Assembly (NCBI RefSeq): GCF_025665335.1
Contig: NZ_CP106869.1
Coordinates: 1,700,501-1,764,500 of the forward strand
Origin: Xanthomonas sp. AM6
GTDB taxonomy: Bacteria > Pseudomonadota > Gammaproteobacteria > Xanthomonadales > Xanthomonadaceae
Direction: 5' to 3'
DNA length: 64,000 nt
Positions within the stretch are counted from its first letter, which is position 1. Each line of letters starts with the position of its first letter. The notes below the pieces were generated by a model, which saw only the letters and a program-made list of their open reading frames with translations, had not been told where the DNA came from and did not search any database. Below, piece after piece: positions 19,391-28,463 of this stretch. Both the position numbers and the translations under genes were made by a program.

Positions 19391-21784
19391 CTACCAGCGA
19401 TATGCCACCGACACCTGGTACTGGCGGCCGGCGATCGGGCGGCCCATGAACACGCCGCCGGTGGCCGCGCCGGGCACGCGCACGTTGCCTTCGGTCAGGC
19501 CCAGCTCGTTGGTCACGTTGCTGCCGCTGGCGGTGAACTCCCAGTGCTCGCCGGTGTGCAGGCTGGCGCCGACGTCGACCATGTCGTAGGACGGCAGGCG
19601 CTGGCTGTTGGCCAGGTCGGCGTAACGCTCGCCGATGTAGGAGTAGGTGGCGAACACGCGCAGGTCGCCGACCGGCAGCGTCCAGTAGTAGCTCGGGGTC
19701 AGCCGGAACTGGCGCTTGGGCTGGCGCATCACCTGGTTGTCGGTGAACTCGCGGTAGTTGCGGTACTTGGCGTCCAGCCACACCCCGGTGCCGGCCAGCT
19801 CGAAGCCGCCGAACGGGCGGATCGCGCCTTCCACCTCCAGCCCGTAGGCGCGCGAATCGCCCACCGTGGTGAAGTTGCTGCCGTTGGACAGGAAGGCCTG
19901 GAACGGGGAGTTCTTGAAGGTGTTGTAGAACGCGGTCAGGTACAGGTCGTAGGCGCTGGCGCCGGACTTCAATCCCAGCTCGTACTGGTCGACCTCCTGC
20001 ACCTTGGTCTGCCCGTCGCGCAGGTTGTCGAAGCCGGGGAACTTGACCCCGGAATTGACCCGCGCGAACAGGCTGTTGTGCTCGTCGAGCTTGAAGTTCA
20101 GGCCCGCCGTCCACGACACCGCGTCGTCGTCCTGGTCGATGCGCCGCGCGCTCGGCAACGAGATCGAGGTGGCGTTGTCGTAGAGCGTGGCCGGATTGCC
20201 GTCCAGGTCCACGGTGGCGGTGTCGTGCACCGTGCCGGTGACGCTCTGCCGCTCGTAGCGCACGCCCAGGTCCAGGCGCAGGCGCTCGTCCAGTTCCCAT
20301 TCGTCGGCCACGAACACCGCGGTGTTCTCGCCGTCGTAGTGCGCGCGCAGGGCGAAGAAGGCGGTGCTGGTGAAGCCCTCGCGGGTCGGCTGGCGGCCGT
20401 CGGCCAGGTCCACGTCGATGCGCCGCGCATGGTTCTGCGCGGTCAGCAGCATGGTGTTGCCCAGGTACCAGGTGTCGTTGGAGGAGTACTTGGCGTAGTA
20501 GCTGCCGATGGTGAGGGTGTTGCCGGCGAACAGTTCGCGGCTCAGGCGCAGGTCGTTGGTGAAGGAGTTCAGGCGCTTGTCCACCGACCACCAGCCGGCT
20601 TCCAGCACCTGCTGGTCGGGGTCGACCGCGCCGCCGCCGTTGGTGTAGCGCGCGCTGCCGGGGCTGCCGTAGCCGGCGATGAAATCGCCCAGGCGCTGCG
20701 GCGCATCGCCGGTGAACAGCGCATAGGTCGGCGCGGTGCCGCCCATCACGTTGAAGCGGTCGGCGATGGTCCAGTCGCCGACCTGCCAGTTCAGTTCGCC
20801 GCCGAACACGTCGATGTTGACCCCGCGGCCGTCGGCCAGGTCGCGTCGCACGGTCTGGCCGTTCGGCCCGACCGGCAGGCTCACGTGGCGGAAGTCGTTG
20901 CTGAGCAGGGTGCCGCTCTGCGCATCCAGGCCGGGGAAGCTGGACAGGTCGCCGCCGTTGTTGCGCGACAGCAGCGGGATCGCGGTGTAGAAGGCGTTGT
21001 TGTCGTCGGTGTGGCGCGCGTAGAACGACAGCTCGCCGCTGTCCCAGCGCTTGCTCAGCGTGGCGCTGAACTGGCCGCCCTTGTCGGCGGAGAACTGCGG
21101 GTCGCGCACGCCGTCGGTCTCGCGGAAGAAGCCGCCGATGCTGTAGTACCAGCCGTTGCCCATCGGCCCGCTGTTGAACAGGTCGATGCGGCGCAGGGCG
21201 TCGCTGCCGCCGGTCAGGCGCACGCTGCCTTCCGGCTCGTCCTGGCCCTTCTTCTGGATGAAGTTGGCGGTGATGCCGGCCTGGCCGTTGGAGAAGATCG
21301 GGCTGGAACCGCCGCGCAGCACTTCCAGGCGCTCGACGGTGTCGTCGGTGCGGAACAGCGTGGAGTTCTCCAGGAACGACAGCGTCGGCGGCGGGAACAG
21401 CGGCGCGCCGTCGAGCTGGAAGGTGACGAACGGCGCGTCGCCTTCGGAGGGCATGCCGCGCACGAAGATGTTGGCGCCGGTGCCGCCGCCGCTGGGCTCG
21501 GCCCACACGCCGGGCACGATCTTCAGCAGGTCGGCGCTGCTCTGCGGCACCGCCTGCTGGATCTGTTCGGGGGTGGCGGTGGTGATCGAGAAGCTGGCGT
21601 CGCGCTTGCGCAGGCCCTTGAAGCGCGCGGTGCCGCTGACCACCACGGTGTCCAGGGTGGTGGCGTCGGGTTGCGCGGCGGGCGCGGCCGGCGTATCGGT
21701 GGTCTGCTGCGCCCAGGCCGGCGGCGCGAGCAGGACGGCGGCGACGGACAGCGGCAGCAGGCGGCGGTGCAATGCGGGTTTCAT
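19391..21784 (-). CDS. TonB-dependent outer-membrane receptor
   Basis: The 797-residue receptor has a signal peptide ending PPAWA-QQ, a TonB-box-like TLDTVVVSG, a plug domain (LLKIVPGVWAEPSGGG to VERLEVLRGGSSPIFSNGQAG) and a C-terminal barrel ending in aromatic YQVSVAYRW. It imports a scarce ligand across the outer membrane using TonB-ExbBD energy. Nothing in the flanks identifies the ligand. GGAGAG eight bases upstream of ATG 21784 is a good ribosome-binding site. The neighbouring ZnuD-like receptor has its own terminator, so the two are separately transcribed. Confidence 0.93.
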   Translation of the reverse strand: MKPALHRRLLPLSVAAVLLAPPAWAQQTTDTPAAPAAQPDATTLDTVVVSGTARFKGLRKRDASFSITTATPEQIQQAVPQSSADLLKIVPGVWAEPSGGGTGANIFVRGMPSEGDAPFVTFQLDGAPLFPPPTLSFLENSTLFRTDDTVERLEVLRGGSSPIFSNGQAGITANFIQKKGQDEPEGSVRLTGGSDALRRIDLFNSGPMGNGWYYSIGGFFRETDGVRDPQFSADKGGQFSATLSKRWDSGELSFYARHTDDNNAFYTAIPLLSRNNGGDLSSFPGLDAQSGTLLSNDFRHVSLPVGPNGQTVRRDLADGRGVNIDVFGGELNWQVGDWTIADRFNVMGGTAPTYALFTGDAPQRLGDFIAGYGSPGSARYTNGGGAVDPDQQVLEAGWWSVDKRLNSFTNDLRLSRELFAGNTLTIGSYYAKYSSNDTWYLGNTMLLTAQNHARRIDVDLADGRQPTREGFTSTAFFALRAHYDGENTAVFVADEWELDERLRLDLGVRYERQSVTGTVHDTATVDLDGNPATLYDNATSISLPSARRIDQDDDAVSWTAGLNFKLDEHNSLFARVNSGVKFPGFDNLRDGQTKVQEVDQYELGLKSGASAYDLYLTAFYNTFKNSPFQAFLSNGSNFTTVGDSRAYGLEVEGAIRPFGGFELAGTGVWLDAKYRNYREFTDNQVMRQPKRQFRLTPSYYWTLPVGDLRVFATYSYIGERYADLANSQRLPSYDMVDVGASLHTGEHWEFTASGSNVTNELGLTEGNVRVPGAATGGVFMGRPIAGRQYQVSVAYRW

Positions 21785-22151
21785 GAAGAATCTCTCCTTT
21801 CTTCATCCGGAACGGTGTGCCGGCGCTCGCGATCCGCTCGTGCGCTGCACGCGACGCGGGAGCGGCCGGCACGGCGCGAGCGGGGGCTGCGCGCCGCGCC
21901 CTTTGTAACGCCGTTGCCCGGCCAGGCCGTTGTGCAGCGCGGTAAACGCGCCGAATGCGTGATGGGCTGCGCGATGGGGGCGATGCCGGGTGGGGCGCCG
22001 CGCGGCGCGCCCCAGGTGTGCGGGACGGCCGCGCGTGGCCCCGGTCCGCCGGTCCCGGTCCGCCTGGCGCCGCCGCTGGCGCACGGCGCCGCCGCCGCAC
22101 GTTCGGCGTCGCGCCGGCCGGCGGTCGTGTTCCCGCGTTCCGGTGCCGCCC
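21785..22151. other. Intergenic region upstream of the TonB receptor
   Basis: About 370 bases contain the ribosome-binding site and presumably the promoter of the receptor on the minus strand. No gene, known operator or riboswitch motif was recognised; short frames here are Arg/Pro-rich and look non-coding. Confidence 0.45.
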
Positions 22152-22182
22152 CAAAAAAACAGGCCGCCCGAAGGCGGCCTGC
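22152..22182 (-). terminator. Intrinsic terminator of the ZnuD-like gene
   Basis: Read on the minus strand: GCAGGCCGCC, loop TTCG, GGCGGCCTG, then seven T. The perfect GC stem with a UUCG tetraloop and U-run lies 27 bases after the stop codon of the receptor gene at 22209. Confidence 0.92.
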
Positions 22183-22208
22183 ACTGGCGCGGGGGAGAGG
22201 AGACCGCG

Positions 22209-24275
22209 TCAGAAGAACAGGCGCACGCCGAACGAGGCGTTGCGGCCGGGCAGCATCACGTCGTCCTTCAGGAACGAGGTGTGCACGCGCGCGTCCTGGT
22301 CGGTGAGGTTGTTGCCGTCCAGGAACAATTCCCACGCGGTGGCGCCGGCGTCGACGTGGTAGGCCAGGTGCGCATCGACCAGGGTGTAGCCGTCGGTCGG
22401 GGTCTCGTCGACCGCCACCTTGTCCTGCTTCTGGTAGCGGGTGGCGCCGAGCGAGGCGCGCCAGTTGTTGGCGTCCCAGCGCAGCTGCGCGCCATAGCGC
22501 GCCGGCGCGATGCGCGGCAGGTTGCCGCCGTCCTTCAGCCGCGCGCGCACGGTATCGCCGAACACGCGCAGGTCCCACGCGCCGCTGTCGTCGTCGGCCA
22601 GGTGGAAGGTGGCCTCGCCCTCGAAGCCATGGAACACCGCGTCGGCCTGGGTCCACTGGCGGATCGGCAGGAAGTCGTTGTCCTCCTCGTGGAACCACTG
22701 CTCGCCGGTGTCGACGATGTAGATGAAGTCGTCGTAGCGGTTGTAGTAGGCCGAGACCTTGGCATCCACCCAGTCGTTCTTGAAGTTCAGCCCCAGCTCG
22801 GCCTGGTTGGCCTTCTCGGTCTTGAGGTCGGCGTTGCCGATCTCGTAGGCGAGGGTGGCGATGTGCGGGCCGTCGGCGAACAGTTCCTCCTCGGCCGGCG
22901 CGCGCTCGGCGTGGTCGAGGTTGGCGGTCAGGCGCCACTGCTCGTTGAAGCGGAAGCTGCCGCTGAGCGAGACGCTCTTCGGGGTGAAGTCGCGGTCCAC
23001 GCCGATGTCGGTTTCGTACTTGGTCTTGTCCACGCGCGCGCCGATCTCGGCGCCGACCCGCTCCCAATTGTTGCGCGCCACGGCGAACACGCCGATGGCG
23101 CGGGTGTCGGTCTTCGGCACGAACGCCTCTTCGCCGATCGCCTGGAAGGTGCTGTCGCTGCCCTGCACGCCGAACGCGGTCTGCCAGCCGCCGCCGAAGG
23201 TGAAGGACGCCTCGACGCGGCCTTCGTTGGCGCGCTTGTCGAACACCGTGCCCACTTCCTCGCCCTCGAACTCGGTGTGGGTGTAGCTGGTGTGGCCGAA
23301 GCTGTAGCGCAGCGCGCTGCCGTCGCCCCACGGATCGGTCAGCCCGCCCTTGAGCTCGTAGCGGTCCTGGTGCAGCTTCAGCGACACGCCGCGCTCGCCG
23401 GCGGCCAGGTCGCCGGGCTCGCCCGGGTTGCCGTAGGTGTCGCGGAAGCGCGAGGCCGACACGCCGACGAAGCCCCAGTCGCCGGCCAGCGAGGCGCCGA
23501 TCGAGCCGACCTTGGAATCGAGGAAGGAATTGGCCTGGCGTCCCTGCGGCGTGTCGTAGTCGTTCTGGTTGCGGTACACGCCGTCGGCGTGGATCGACAG
23601 GCCGCTGCCGTTGCCGGCGTCGATGCGGAACATGTCGGTGTTGCCGTCCTTGTCGCCGCCGTCCAGGCGCACTTCGGCGCGGCCGTGCACGCCGTCCACC
23701 GGGGTCTCGGCGATGCGCCCGTCGACCACGTTGACCACGCCGCCGATCGCGCCGGAGCCGTACAGCAGCGTGGACGGGCCCTTCAGCACTTCGATCTGGT
23801 CGGCCAGGAACGATTCCACCGCCGGCGAATGGTCCTGGCTGACCGTGGACACGTCCTGGGTCGCCAGGCCGTCGCTGAGCACCGCCACGCGCGGGCCGTC
23901 CAGGCCGCGGATGATCGGCCGGCCGACGCCGGGGCCGAAGTTGGAACTCTGCACGCCGGGCAGGCTGGCCACGGTCTCGCCGATGCTGGCGCCGCGGTTC
24001 TCGTCCAGGCGCTCGCCGGCCAGCACCTCCACCGGCTGGCTCAGGTCGCCGACCACGTCGCGCAGCGGGCTGGCGGTGACCACCACCGCGTCCAGGTCCT
24101 TCACGTGGCGGTCGTGCGTGTGGCCGTCGGCGTGGCGGCTGTCGCTGGGCGGCGGCGTGGCGTCGGCGCCGGTGGCGGGCGCGTCGGCAGCCAGGGCCAG
24201 GGCCGGGGCGAGCAGGCTGCCCAGCGCCAGGGACAGTGCGGTGCGACGGAGCGAGCGGGAGCGGGAGGAGGACAT
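22209..24275 (-). CDS. TonB-dependent receptor, ZnuD-like (probable zinc importer)
   Basis: The 688-residue receptor has a signal peptide ending PALALA-ADA and then a histidine-rich mature N-terminus (His48, 52, 54, 57) before the TonB-box region LDAVVVTASP. The plug contains SLPGVQSSNFGPGVGRPIIR and QIEVLKGPSTLLYGSGAIGG, and the barrel ends FGVRLFF. This pattern matches ZnuD, the zinc/haem receptor controlled by Zur. A Zur-box-like repeat and a MerC-family gene lie just upstream. ATG 24275 gives a clean signal peptide; an in-frame ATG at 24302 is possible. Zinc as substrate is inferred. Confidence 0.85.
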   Translation of the reverse strand: MSSSRSRSLRRTALSLALGSLLAPALALAADAPATGADATPPPSDSRHADGHTHDRHVKDLDAVVVTASPLRDVVGDLSQPVEVLAGERLDENRGASIGETVASLPGVQSSNFGPGVGRPIIRGLDGPRVAVLSDGLATQDVSTVSQDHSPAVESFLADQIEVLKGPSTLLYGSGAIGGVVNVVDGRIAETPVDGVHGRAEVRLDGGDKDGNTDMFRIDAGNGSGLSIHADGVYRNQNDYDTPQGRQANSFLDSKVGSIGASLAGDWGFVGVSASRFRDTYGNPGEPGDLAAGERGVSLKLHQDRYELKGGLTDPWGDGSALRYSFGHTSYTHTEFEGEEVGTVFDKRANEGRVEASFTFGGGWQTAFGVQGSDSTFQAIGEEAFVPKTDTRAIGVFAVARNNWERVGAEIGARVDKTKYETDIGVDRDFTPKSVSLSGSFRFNEQWRLTANLDHAERAPAEEELFADGPHIATLAYEIGNADLKTEKANQAELGLNFKNDWVDAKVSAYYNRYDDFIYIVDTGEQWFHEEDNDFLPIRQWTQADAVFHGFEGEATFHLADDDSGAWDLRVFGDTVRARLKDGGNLPRIAPARYGAQLRWDANNWRASLGATRYQKQDKVAVDETPTDGYTLVDAHLAYHVDAGATAWELFLDGNNLTDQDARVHTSFLKDDVMLPGRNASFGVRLFF

Positions 24276-24394
24276 GGGCGTACCGGATAGGAGGAAAGGC
24301 ATTGCCAGGCGGGCGCGGGCGCTCGCCACGCCGCACAGGGCGGCGACAGGCACGGTGAGGGCAGGCGTGGCGACACTGGTCGCCGGCCAGGTAA

Positions 24395-24414
24395 TGTTAT
24401 ATTATTCTATAACG
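24395..24414. promoter_or_regulatory. Candidate Zur-type operator
   Basis: TGTTATA (24395-24401) and TATAACG (24408-24414) form an inverted repeat with a six-base gap, in an AT-rich island unique for this region. Zur boxes of gammaproteobacteria have GTTATA...TATAAC half-sites, though usually closer together. The left half plus the following TATT also gives a partial one-base-gap box. Its place between a ZnuD-like receptor and a MerC-like gene supports zinc control of both. Confidence 0.55.
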
Positions 24415-24425
24415 CAATCACCACT

Positions 24426-24851
24426 GTGCTGGAAGTCATGCCGCCCATCTCCAATCTGCGCGCCCTGCTCGATCGCCTCGGCGCCACCGGTTCGTTGCTG
24501 TGCGCGGTGCATTGCGCGCTGTTGCCGCTGGCGCTGGCCGTGTTGCCGTCGCTGGGGCTGTCGGTGTGGCTGGGCGACGGAGTGGAACGCACGCTGGTGC
24601 TGTTCGTGACCTGCCTGGGCCTGTTCAGCCTGGTCCTGGGATACCGCCGGCACCGCGCCTGGCAGGCGCTGGGGCTGCTGCTGGTCGGGCTGTCGTCGCT
24701 GTGGGCCGGCATGCTGGTGCCGGCGCTGCACCATGCGGTGGCCCCGCACGCGGCGATCATGACCTTCGGCGGCACCCTGGTCGGGCTTTCGCACCTGCTC
24801 AACCTGCGGCTCAACCACGGCCACGTGCACGACGCCAGCTGCGCCCACTGA
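24426..24851 (+). CDS. MerC-domain integral membrane protein
   Basis: This protein of 141 residues from GTG 24426, or 137 from ATG 24438, has four hydrophobic segments. The MerC-type start LGATGSLLCAVHCALLPLAL places Cys26 and Cys30 in the first helix, and the tail is His-rich (RLNHGHVHDASCAH). Classical MerC carries mercury, but in many genomes MerC-domain genes belong to Zur-controlled sets without mer genes. No mer genes are present here. Divergence from the zinc receptor over a Zur-like box suggests metal transport or buffering. Neither start has a strong ribosome-binding site. Confidence 0.82.
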   Translation: MLEVMPPISNLRALLDRLGATGSLLCAVHCALLPLALAVLPSLGLSVWLGDGVERTLVLFVTCLGLFSLVLGYRRHRAWQALGLLLVGLSSLWAGMLVPALHHAVAPHAAIMTFGGTLVGLSHLLNLRLNHGHVHDASCAH

Positions 24852-24959
24852 GCGCACGTGGTAGGCTTGCCGGCCTTGCGCGAGGGCGCCGACCGCGTTT
24901 GCCTCGCCAACCCGTGCACCGCGCGGGGATTTCGCACACACATTCAGGAGTCGATGAGC

Positions 24960-25139
24960 ATGGGTAAGGGTGACCGCAAGACCGCCAAGGGCAAGCGCTA
25001 CAACGCCAGTTATGGCAATTCGCGCCTGCATAACGTCAAGGTGGCGGTGGGCGCCGCCGCGCCGGTCGCCAAGAAGGCCGTGACCAAGGCCCCGGCGAAG
25101 AAGGCCGTGGCCAAGAAGACGGTCGCCAAGGCCGGCTGA
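24960..25139 (+). CDS. Ribosomal protein Thx-like small basic protein
   Basis: The 59-residue basic protein begins MGKGDRKTAKGKRYNASYG, which matches the 30S Thx (THX) core that packs into the head of the small subunit. The tail after residue 33 consists of Ala-Lys-Pro repeats (VAKKAVTKAPAKKAVAKK) resembling histone-H1-like bacterial proteins. AGGAG at 24946-24950 lies nine bases from ATG 24960 but only three from the in-frame ATG 24954, so 24960 is preferred. It is followed directly by an intrinsic terminator, so it is a single-gene unit. It is easily missed by annotation. Confidence 0.85.
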   Translation: MGKGDRKTAKGKRYNASYGNSRLHNVKVAVGAAAPVAKKAVTKAPAKKAVAKKTVAKAG

Positions 25140-25162
25140 ACCCGGGCTCCGGCGGTACGAAG

Positions 25163-25191
25163 AACGCGGCGCTTGCGCCGCGTTTTTTTTT
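25163..25191 (+). terminator. Intrinsic terminator after the Thx-like gene
   Basis: AACGCGGCGC, a short loop TT, and GCGCCGCG, then nine T. It starts 24 bases after the Thx-like stop and separates this gene from the convergent chloride transporter. Confidence 0.92.
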
Positions 25192-25240
25192 GCCTGGGGA
25201 AAAGCACCGCTGCCGCGCAGCAGGCCCCCCGCATGCGCGC

Positions 25241-26638
25241 TCAGCGCGGCGGATCGGCCTCGCCGGTGTCGCCGGGCGGTTCGGTGGCCGGCGGCGTTGG
25301 TGCCGGTTCGGCCGCGGCGGCGGCCGGCACCGCCAGCAGCTGCTCGGCCAGGCCGCGATAGATCGGCGTGCGGCACACCAGCGCCGAGGCGCCGCGCGCG
25401 ATCAGCACCGTGGCCAGGATCGGCAGCAGCATGTCGCTGCTGTCGGTGAGTTCCAGCGAGATCACCGCCGAGGTCAGCGGCGCCTGGGTCACGCCGGTCA
25501 GGTAGGCGCACATGCCGAGCAGCACGAAGGTGCGCGGATCCACGTCCGGCATCAGCACCGCCAGGTTGTGGCCGACCCCGGCGCCGACCGCCAGCGCCGG
25601 CGAGAACAGCCCGCCGGGGATGCCGGCCACGTACGACGCCAGGTTCGCCAGCAGCTTCATCAGCCCGAATTCGTGGCCGACGCTGGCGTGGCCCTGCACC
25701 AGGCTGCGCGCCTGCTCGTAGCCGGTGCCGAACGCGCCGGCGCCGAACGCCAGGCCCAGCGCGACCAGCGCCAGGCCGCACAGCGCGGCCAGCAGCACCG
25801 GATGGCGGCGGCGCAGCGCGCCCAGCCAGCGCGGCCTGCCGGCGACGGTGGCCAGCACCATGCGGCTGAACGCGCCGCCGAGCAGGCCGGCGACCACCCC
25901 GCACAGCACGATCGCCAGCCATGCCCGGCCCAGCGGCAGCGCCGCGGACACCTTGCCGAAATAGGTGTAATTGCCGAGCAGGCCCAGCGACACCACGCCG
26001 CCGACGATCACCGCGGTCAGCAGGGTGCCGGAGAAGCGGTGCTCGAAGCGGCCGCTCAGCTCCTCGATCGCGAACACCACCCCGGCCAGCGGCGTGTTGA
26101 ACGCCGCGGCGATGCCGGCGGCGCCGCCGGCGAGCAGGAAATGCGAGGCCTGGCGCGGATCGCGGAATCCGAACCAGCGCCCGAGCACGTACATCAGGCT
26201 GGCGCCGACGTGCACGGTCGGGCCTTCGCGCCCGACCGAGGCGCCGCCGAGCAGGGCCAGCGTGGTCAGCAGCAGCTTGCCGGCGGACACGCGCAGCGAC
26301 AGGTTGTCCCGCTGGAACGCGTCGTCGGGCCGCTCCAGCGCGGCGATCACCTGCGGGATGCCGCTGCCGCGGGTGGGGCGCAGCACGCCGTTGGTCAGCC
26401 AGGCCAGCAGCGCGAACACGCCCGGGGTGAGCAGCAGCGCCCACCACGGCGAGTGCGCGACGATGCGCTGGAACAGGTGGAAGGCGGCGTCGCTGGCCTT
26501 GGCGAACACGATCGCGACCAGCGCCACCGCGATCGCGCCGCCCCACAGCACCGCGCGCTGTTTCCAGCTCTCGTGCGAGAGCAGCGGACGCAGGCGCTGG
26601 CGCATGCGCGGCGGTGGCGCGGGATCGGGCGACGGCAT
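25241..26638 (-). CDS. CLC-family chloride channel/antiporter
   Basis: The 465-residue membrane protein has the CLC selectivity motifs in order: GSGIPQ (residues 91-96), GREGPTVHVG with gating Glu139, and GGLFSPALAVGAG. The internal proton glutamate expected of Cl-/H+ antiporters is present in FAIEELSG (Glu192/193), so exchange rather than channel activity is likely. There are no CBS domains. ATG 26638 is chosen since the longer frame begins with a Pro/Arg-rich stretch. The C-terminal tail is Pro/Ala-rich. It may help with acid resistance or charge balance; the neighbours give no further clue. Confidence 0.93.
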   Translation of the reverse strand: MPSPDPAPPPRMRQRLRPLLSHESWKQRAVLWGGAIAVALVAIVFAKASDAAFHLFQRIVAHSPWWALLLTPGVFALLAWLTNGVLRPTRGSGIPQVIAALERPDDAFQRDNLSLRVSAGKLLLTTLALLGGASVGREGPTVHVGASLMYVLGRWFGFRDPRQASHFLLAGGAAGIAAAFNTPLAGVVFAIEELSGRFEHRFSGTLLTAVIVGGVVSLGLLGNYTYFGKVSAALPLGRAWLAIVLCGVVAGLLGGAFSRMVLATVAGRPRWLGALRRRHPVLLAALCGLALVALGLAFGAGAFGTGYEQARSLVQGHASVGHEFGLMKLLANLASYVAGIPGGLFSPALAVGAGVGHNLAVLMPDVDPRTFVLLGMCAYLTGVTQAPLTSAVISLELTDSSDMLLPILATVLIARGASALVCRTPIYRGLAEQLLAVPAAAAAEPAPTPPATEPPGDTGEADPPR

Positions 26639-26756
26639 GCGCGGATTGTCGCATGCACGCGGTGGTGGCCACGGCAACGGCCGCGCACGCGGCAGGCGAG
26701 GCATGCGGTGCGGGCTGCCCTGATTTCAGGCACGCCGCGTCACCCCCGCGCCGCGC

Positions 26757-28025
26757 TCAGCGCAACGCCGGCAGCAGCGCCTGCGGGTCGCCGTCGTTGG
26801 GCGCGGCGGGAATGCCGAGCAGCCTGGTCAGCAGCGGATACACGTCGACGTTGTCGAACGGCGCCAGCGTGGCGCCCTGGCGGAACGCCGGACCGCGCGC
26901 GACGAACACCGCGCGCATCGACGGCAGCGCCGGATCGTAGCCGTGCGAGCCGCGCAGGCCGGTGCCGGGCTTCTCCGCGGCGCGCTCGGCCGGCAGCGCA
27001 TCCCAGCCCTCGTGCATCTGGCACACGATCGGCGGGATGCGCGGATGGCTGCCGTAGTGCCAGCGCGCCGGCAGTTCGGCCTTGCGCCAGCAGTCGTACT
27101 GCGGGTGCGCGCCGAGCAGTTTGGCCTCGACCCTGGCCTCCTGCCCAGGCCGCGGCGCGATGCCGACCGACTGGCCGTAGCTGACCACCTCGGCCTCCTG
27201 CATCGACACCATGTCCTCGATGATGACCACCTGCTGCGCCGGTACGGTGGCCATGCCGTGGTCGGACACCACCACCAGGTTGGTGCGATCCAGCAGCCCG
27301 CGTTGCGCCAGGCCGTCGAGCAGGTGCCCGATCGCGGCGTCGACCTGCTCGATCGCCTGCGCGTATTGCGCGGATTGCGGGCCGAAGTCGTGGCCGGCGC
27401 CGTCGACCTGCTCGAAATACAGGGTCAGCAGCTGCGGGCGCGGCGCGCTGCGGTCGTCGAGCCAGCCCAGCGCCTGGTCGACCCGCGCGCTCGGCGCGAC
27501 GTGTTCGTCGAAGGCCTGGCGGCGGCTCGGACGCACGCCCTGGATCGCCGCCTCGCTGCCCGGCCAGGCCCAGCTCGCCGCGGGCCGGCCGGCCTTCTCG
27601 GCGCCGACCCAGATCGGCTCGCCGCCCCACCAGCGGCCATCGCCGACCGCGTCGCGATCGCTGACCCGGAACGTGCCCAGCAGCGGGTCGCTCATGCTGT
27701 TGTGGACGATGCCGTGGTGGTCCGGACGCAGCCCGGTGACGAGGGTGTAGTGGTTGGGGAAGGTCAGCGACGGATACGACGGCGACATCCACTGCGCGCG
27801 CACGCCCTCGCGGGCCAGGCGGCTCAGGTTCGGCGTGATGCCGCGATCGAGCATGTCCGCGCGCAGGCCGTCGATCGAGATCAGCAGCAGCAAGGGCCGC
27901 TGCGCCGCGCTGGGCGCGGCGTGCGGCGCGATGGTCGTTGTGTCGGGAGACGAGGGGGCGGAGGCGCAAGCGCCGAGCAGCAGCGCCGCGCAGGCGCCTG
28001 CCAGTCGTAGGGCGATGGAAGTCAT
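26757..28025 (-). CDS. Nucleotide pyrophosphatase/phosphodiesterase lipoprotein (NPP family)
   Basis: The 422-residue member of the alkaline phosphatase superfamily has a lipobox LLLGAC (Cys20), so it is anchored in the envelope. Catalytic features: Asp52 in ISIDGLRADM, the nucleophile Thr88 in PSLTFPNHYTLVTG, then FEQVDGAGHDFG, VVSDHGM and the final metal histidine in GSHGYDP. These match the structurally known NPP of Xanthomonas axonopodis, which splits nucleotide phosphodiesters with two zinc ions. The role here is probably nucleotide scavenging in the periplasm. ATG 28025 gives the signal peptide directly. Confidence 0.93.
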   Translation of the reverse strand: MTSIALRLAGACAALLLGACASAPSSPDTTTIAPHAAPSAAQRPLLLLISIDGLRADMLDRGITPNLSRLAREGVRAQWMSPSYPSLTFPNHYTLVTGLRPDHHGIVHNSMSDPLLGTFRVSDRDAVGDGRWWGGEPIWVGAEKAGRPAASWAWPGSEAAIQGVRPSRRQAFDEHVAPSARVDQALGWLDDRSAPRPQLLTLYFEQVDGAGHDFGPQSAQYAQAIEQVDAAIGHLLDGLAQRGLLDRTNLVVVSDHGMATVPAQQVVIIEDMVSMQEAEVVSYGQSVGIAPRPGQEARVEAKLLGAHPQYDCWRKAELPARWHYGSHPRIPPIVCQMHEGWDALPAERAAEKPGTGLRGSHGYDPALPSMRAVFVARGPAFRQGATLAPFDNVDVYPLLTRLLGIPAAPNDGDPQALLPALR

Positions 28026-28463
28026 CGGCGCATGATAAGGCGCGCGCGGTGACGCGGCGAAGACATCGCCGTGCCGGGCACGCACGATTGCGGATGCATT
28101 GCGGCAAAGGTTGCGAAGCGCGGCTGGCGGCGCATGCCGTCGCCGGCATTGCGCCCGCTGCAATGCGGGAACGCGCGCTGCGACCTGCACGGCGTACGCT
28201 GCCAGCGGCGCATGCCGTGCGTGGAAGCGACTCGGAAAGCGCACGCCCGCGCAGCAGCCAACCGCGGCAGCCCCTCTCACACCGGGAGAGGGGTTGGGGG
28301 GGTACGTCGGCGCGGATAGCCTGGCGCGCTCCGGAACTTCTGGGCTTCGCCCGTACCCTCATCCGCCCCTTCGGGGGCATCTTCCCGCGCGGGGAAAAGG
28401 GAGCGGCGGCCAGGCACTGCCGGTGCCGTCGTACGCCTCTTCGGGGCTCGACCGCACTGCAGC
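28026..28463. other. 438-bp intergenic stretch with short repeats
   Basis: It contains a repeat unit at 28271-28310 and, near 28382-28398, the small palindrome TTCCCGCGCGGGGAA. No gene-like frame was found on either strand. The promoter of the NPP gene should lie at the left end. Confidence 0.5.
28271..28310. repeat. Dispersed repeat of the CCCCTCTC...GAGAGGGGTTGGGG type
   Basis: CCCCTCTC and GAGAGGGG form a stem, followed by TTGGGGG. A related copy lies at 42347-42390 (CCCCTCTCCC...GAGAAGGGTTGGGG). This is a short dispersed palindromic family distinct from the GTAG elements. Confidence 0.55.

Noticed and set aside
24426..24851. Mercury resistance determinant
   Set aside because: A MerC domain is present, but there are no merR, merT, merP or merA genes; the zinc-type context explains it better.
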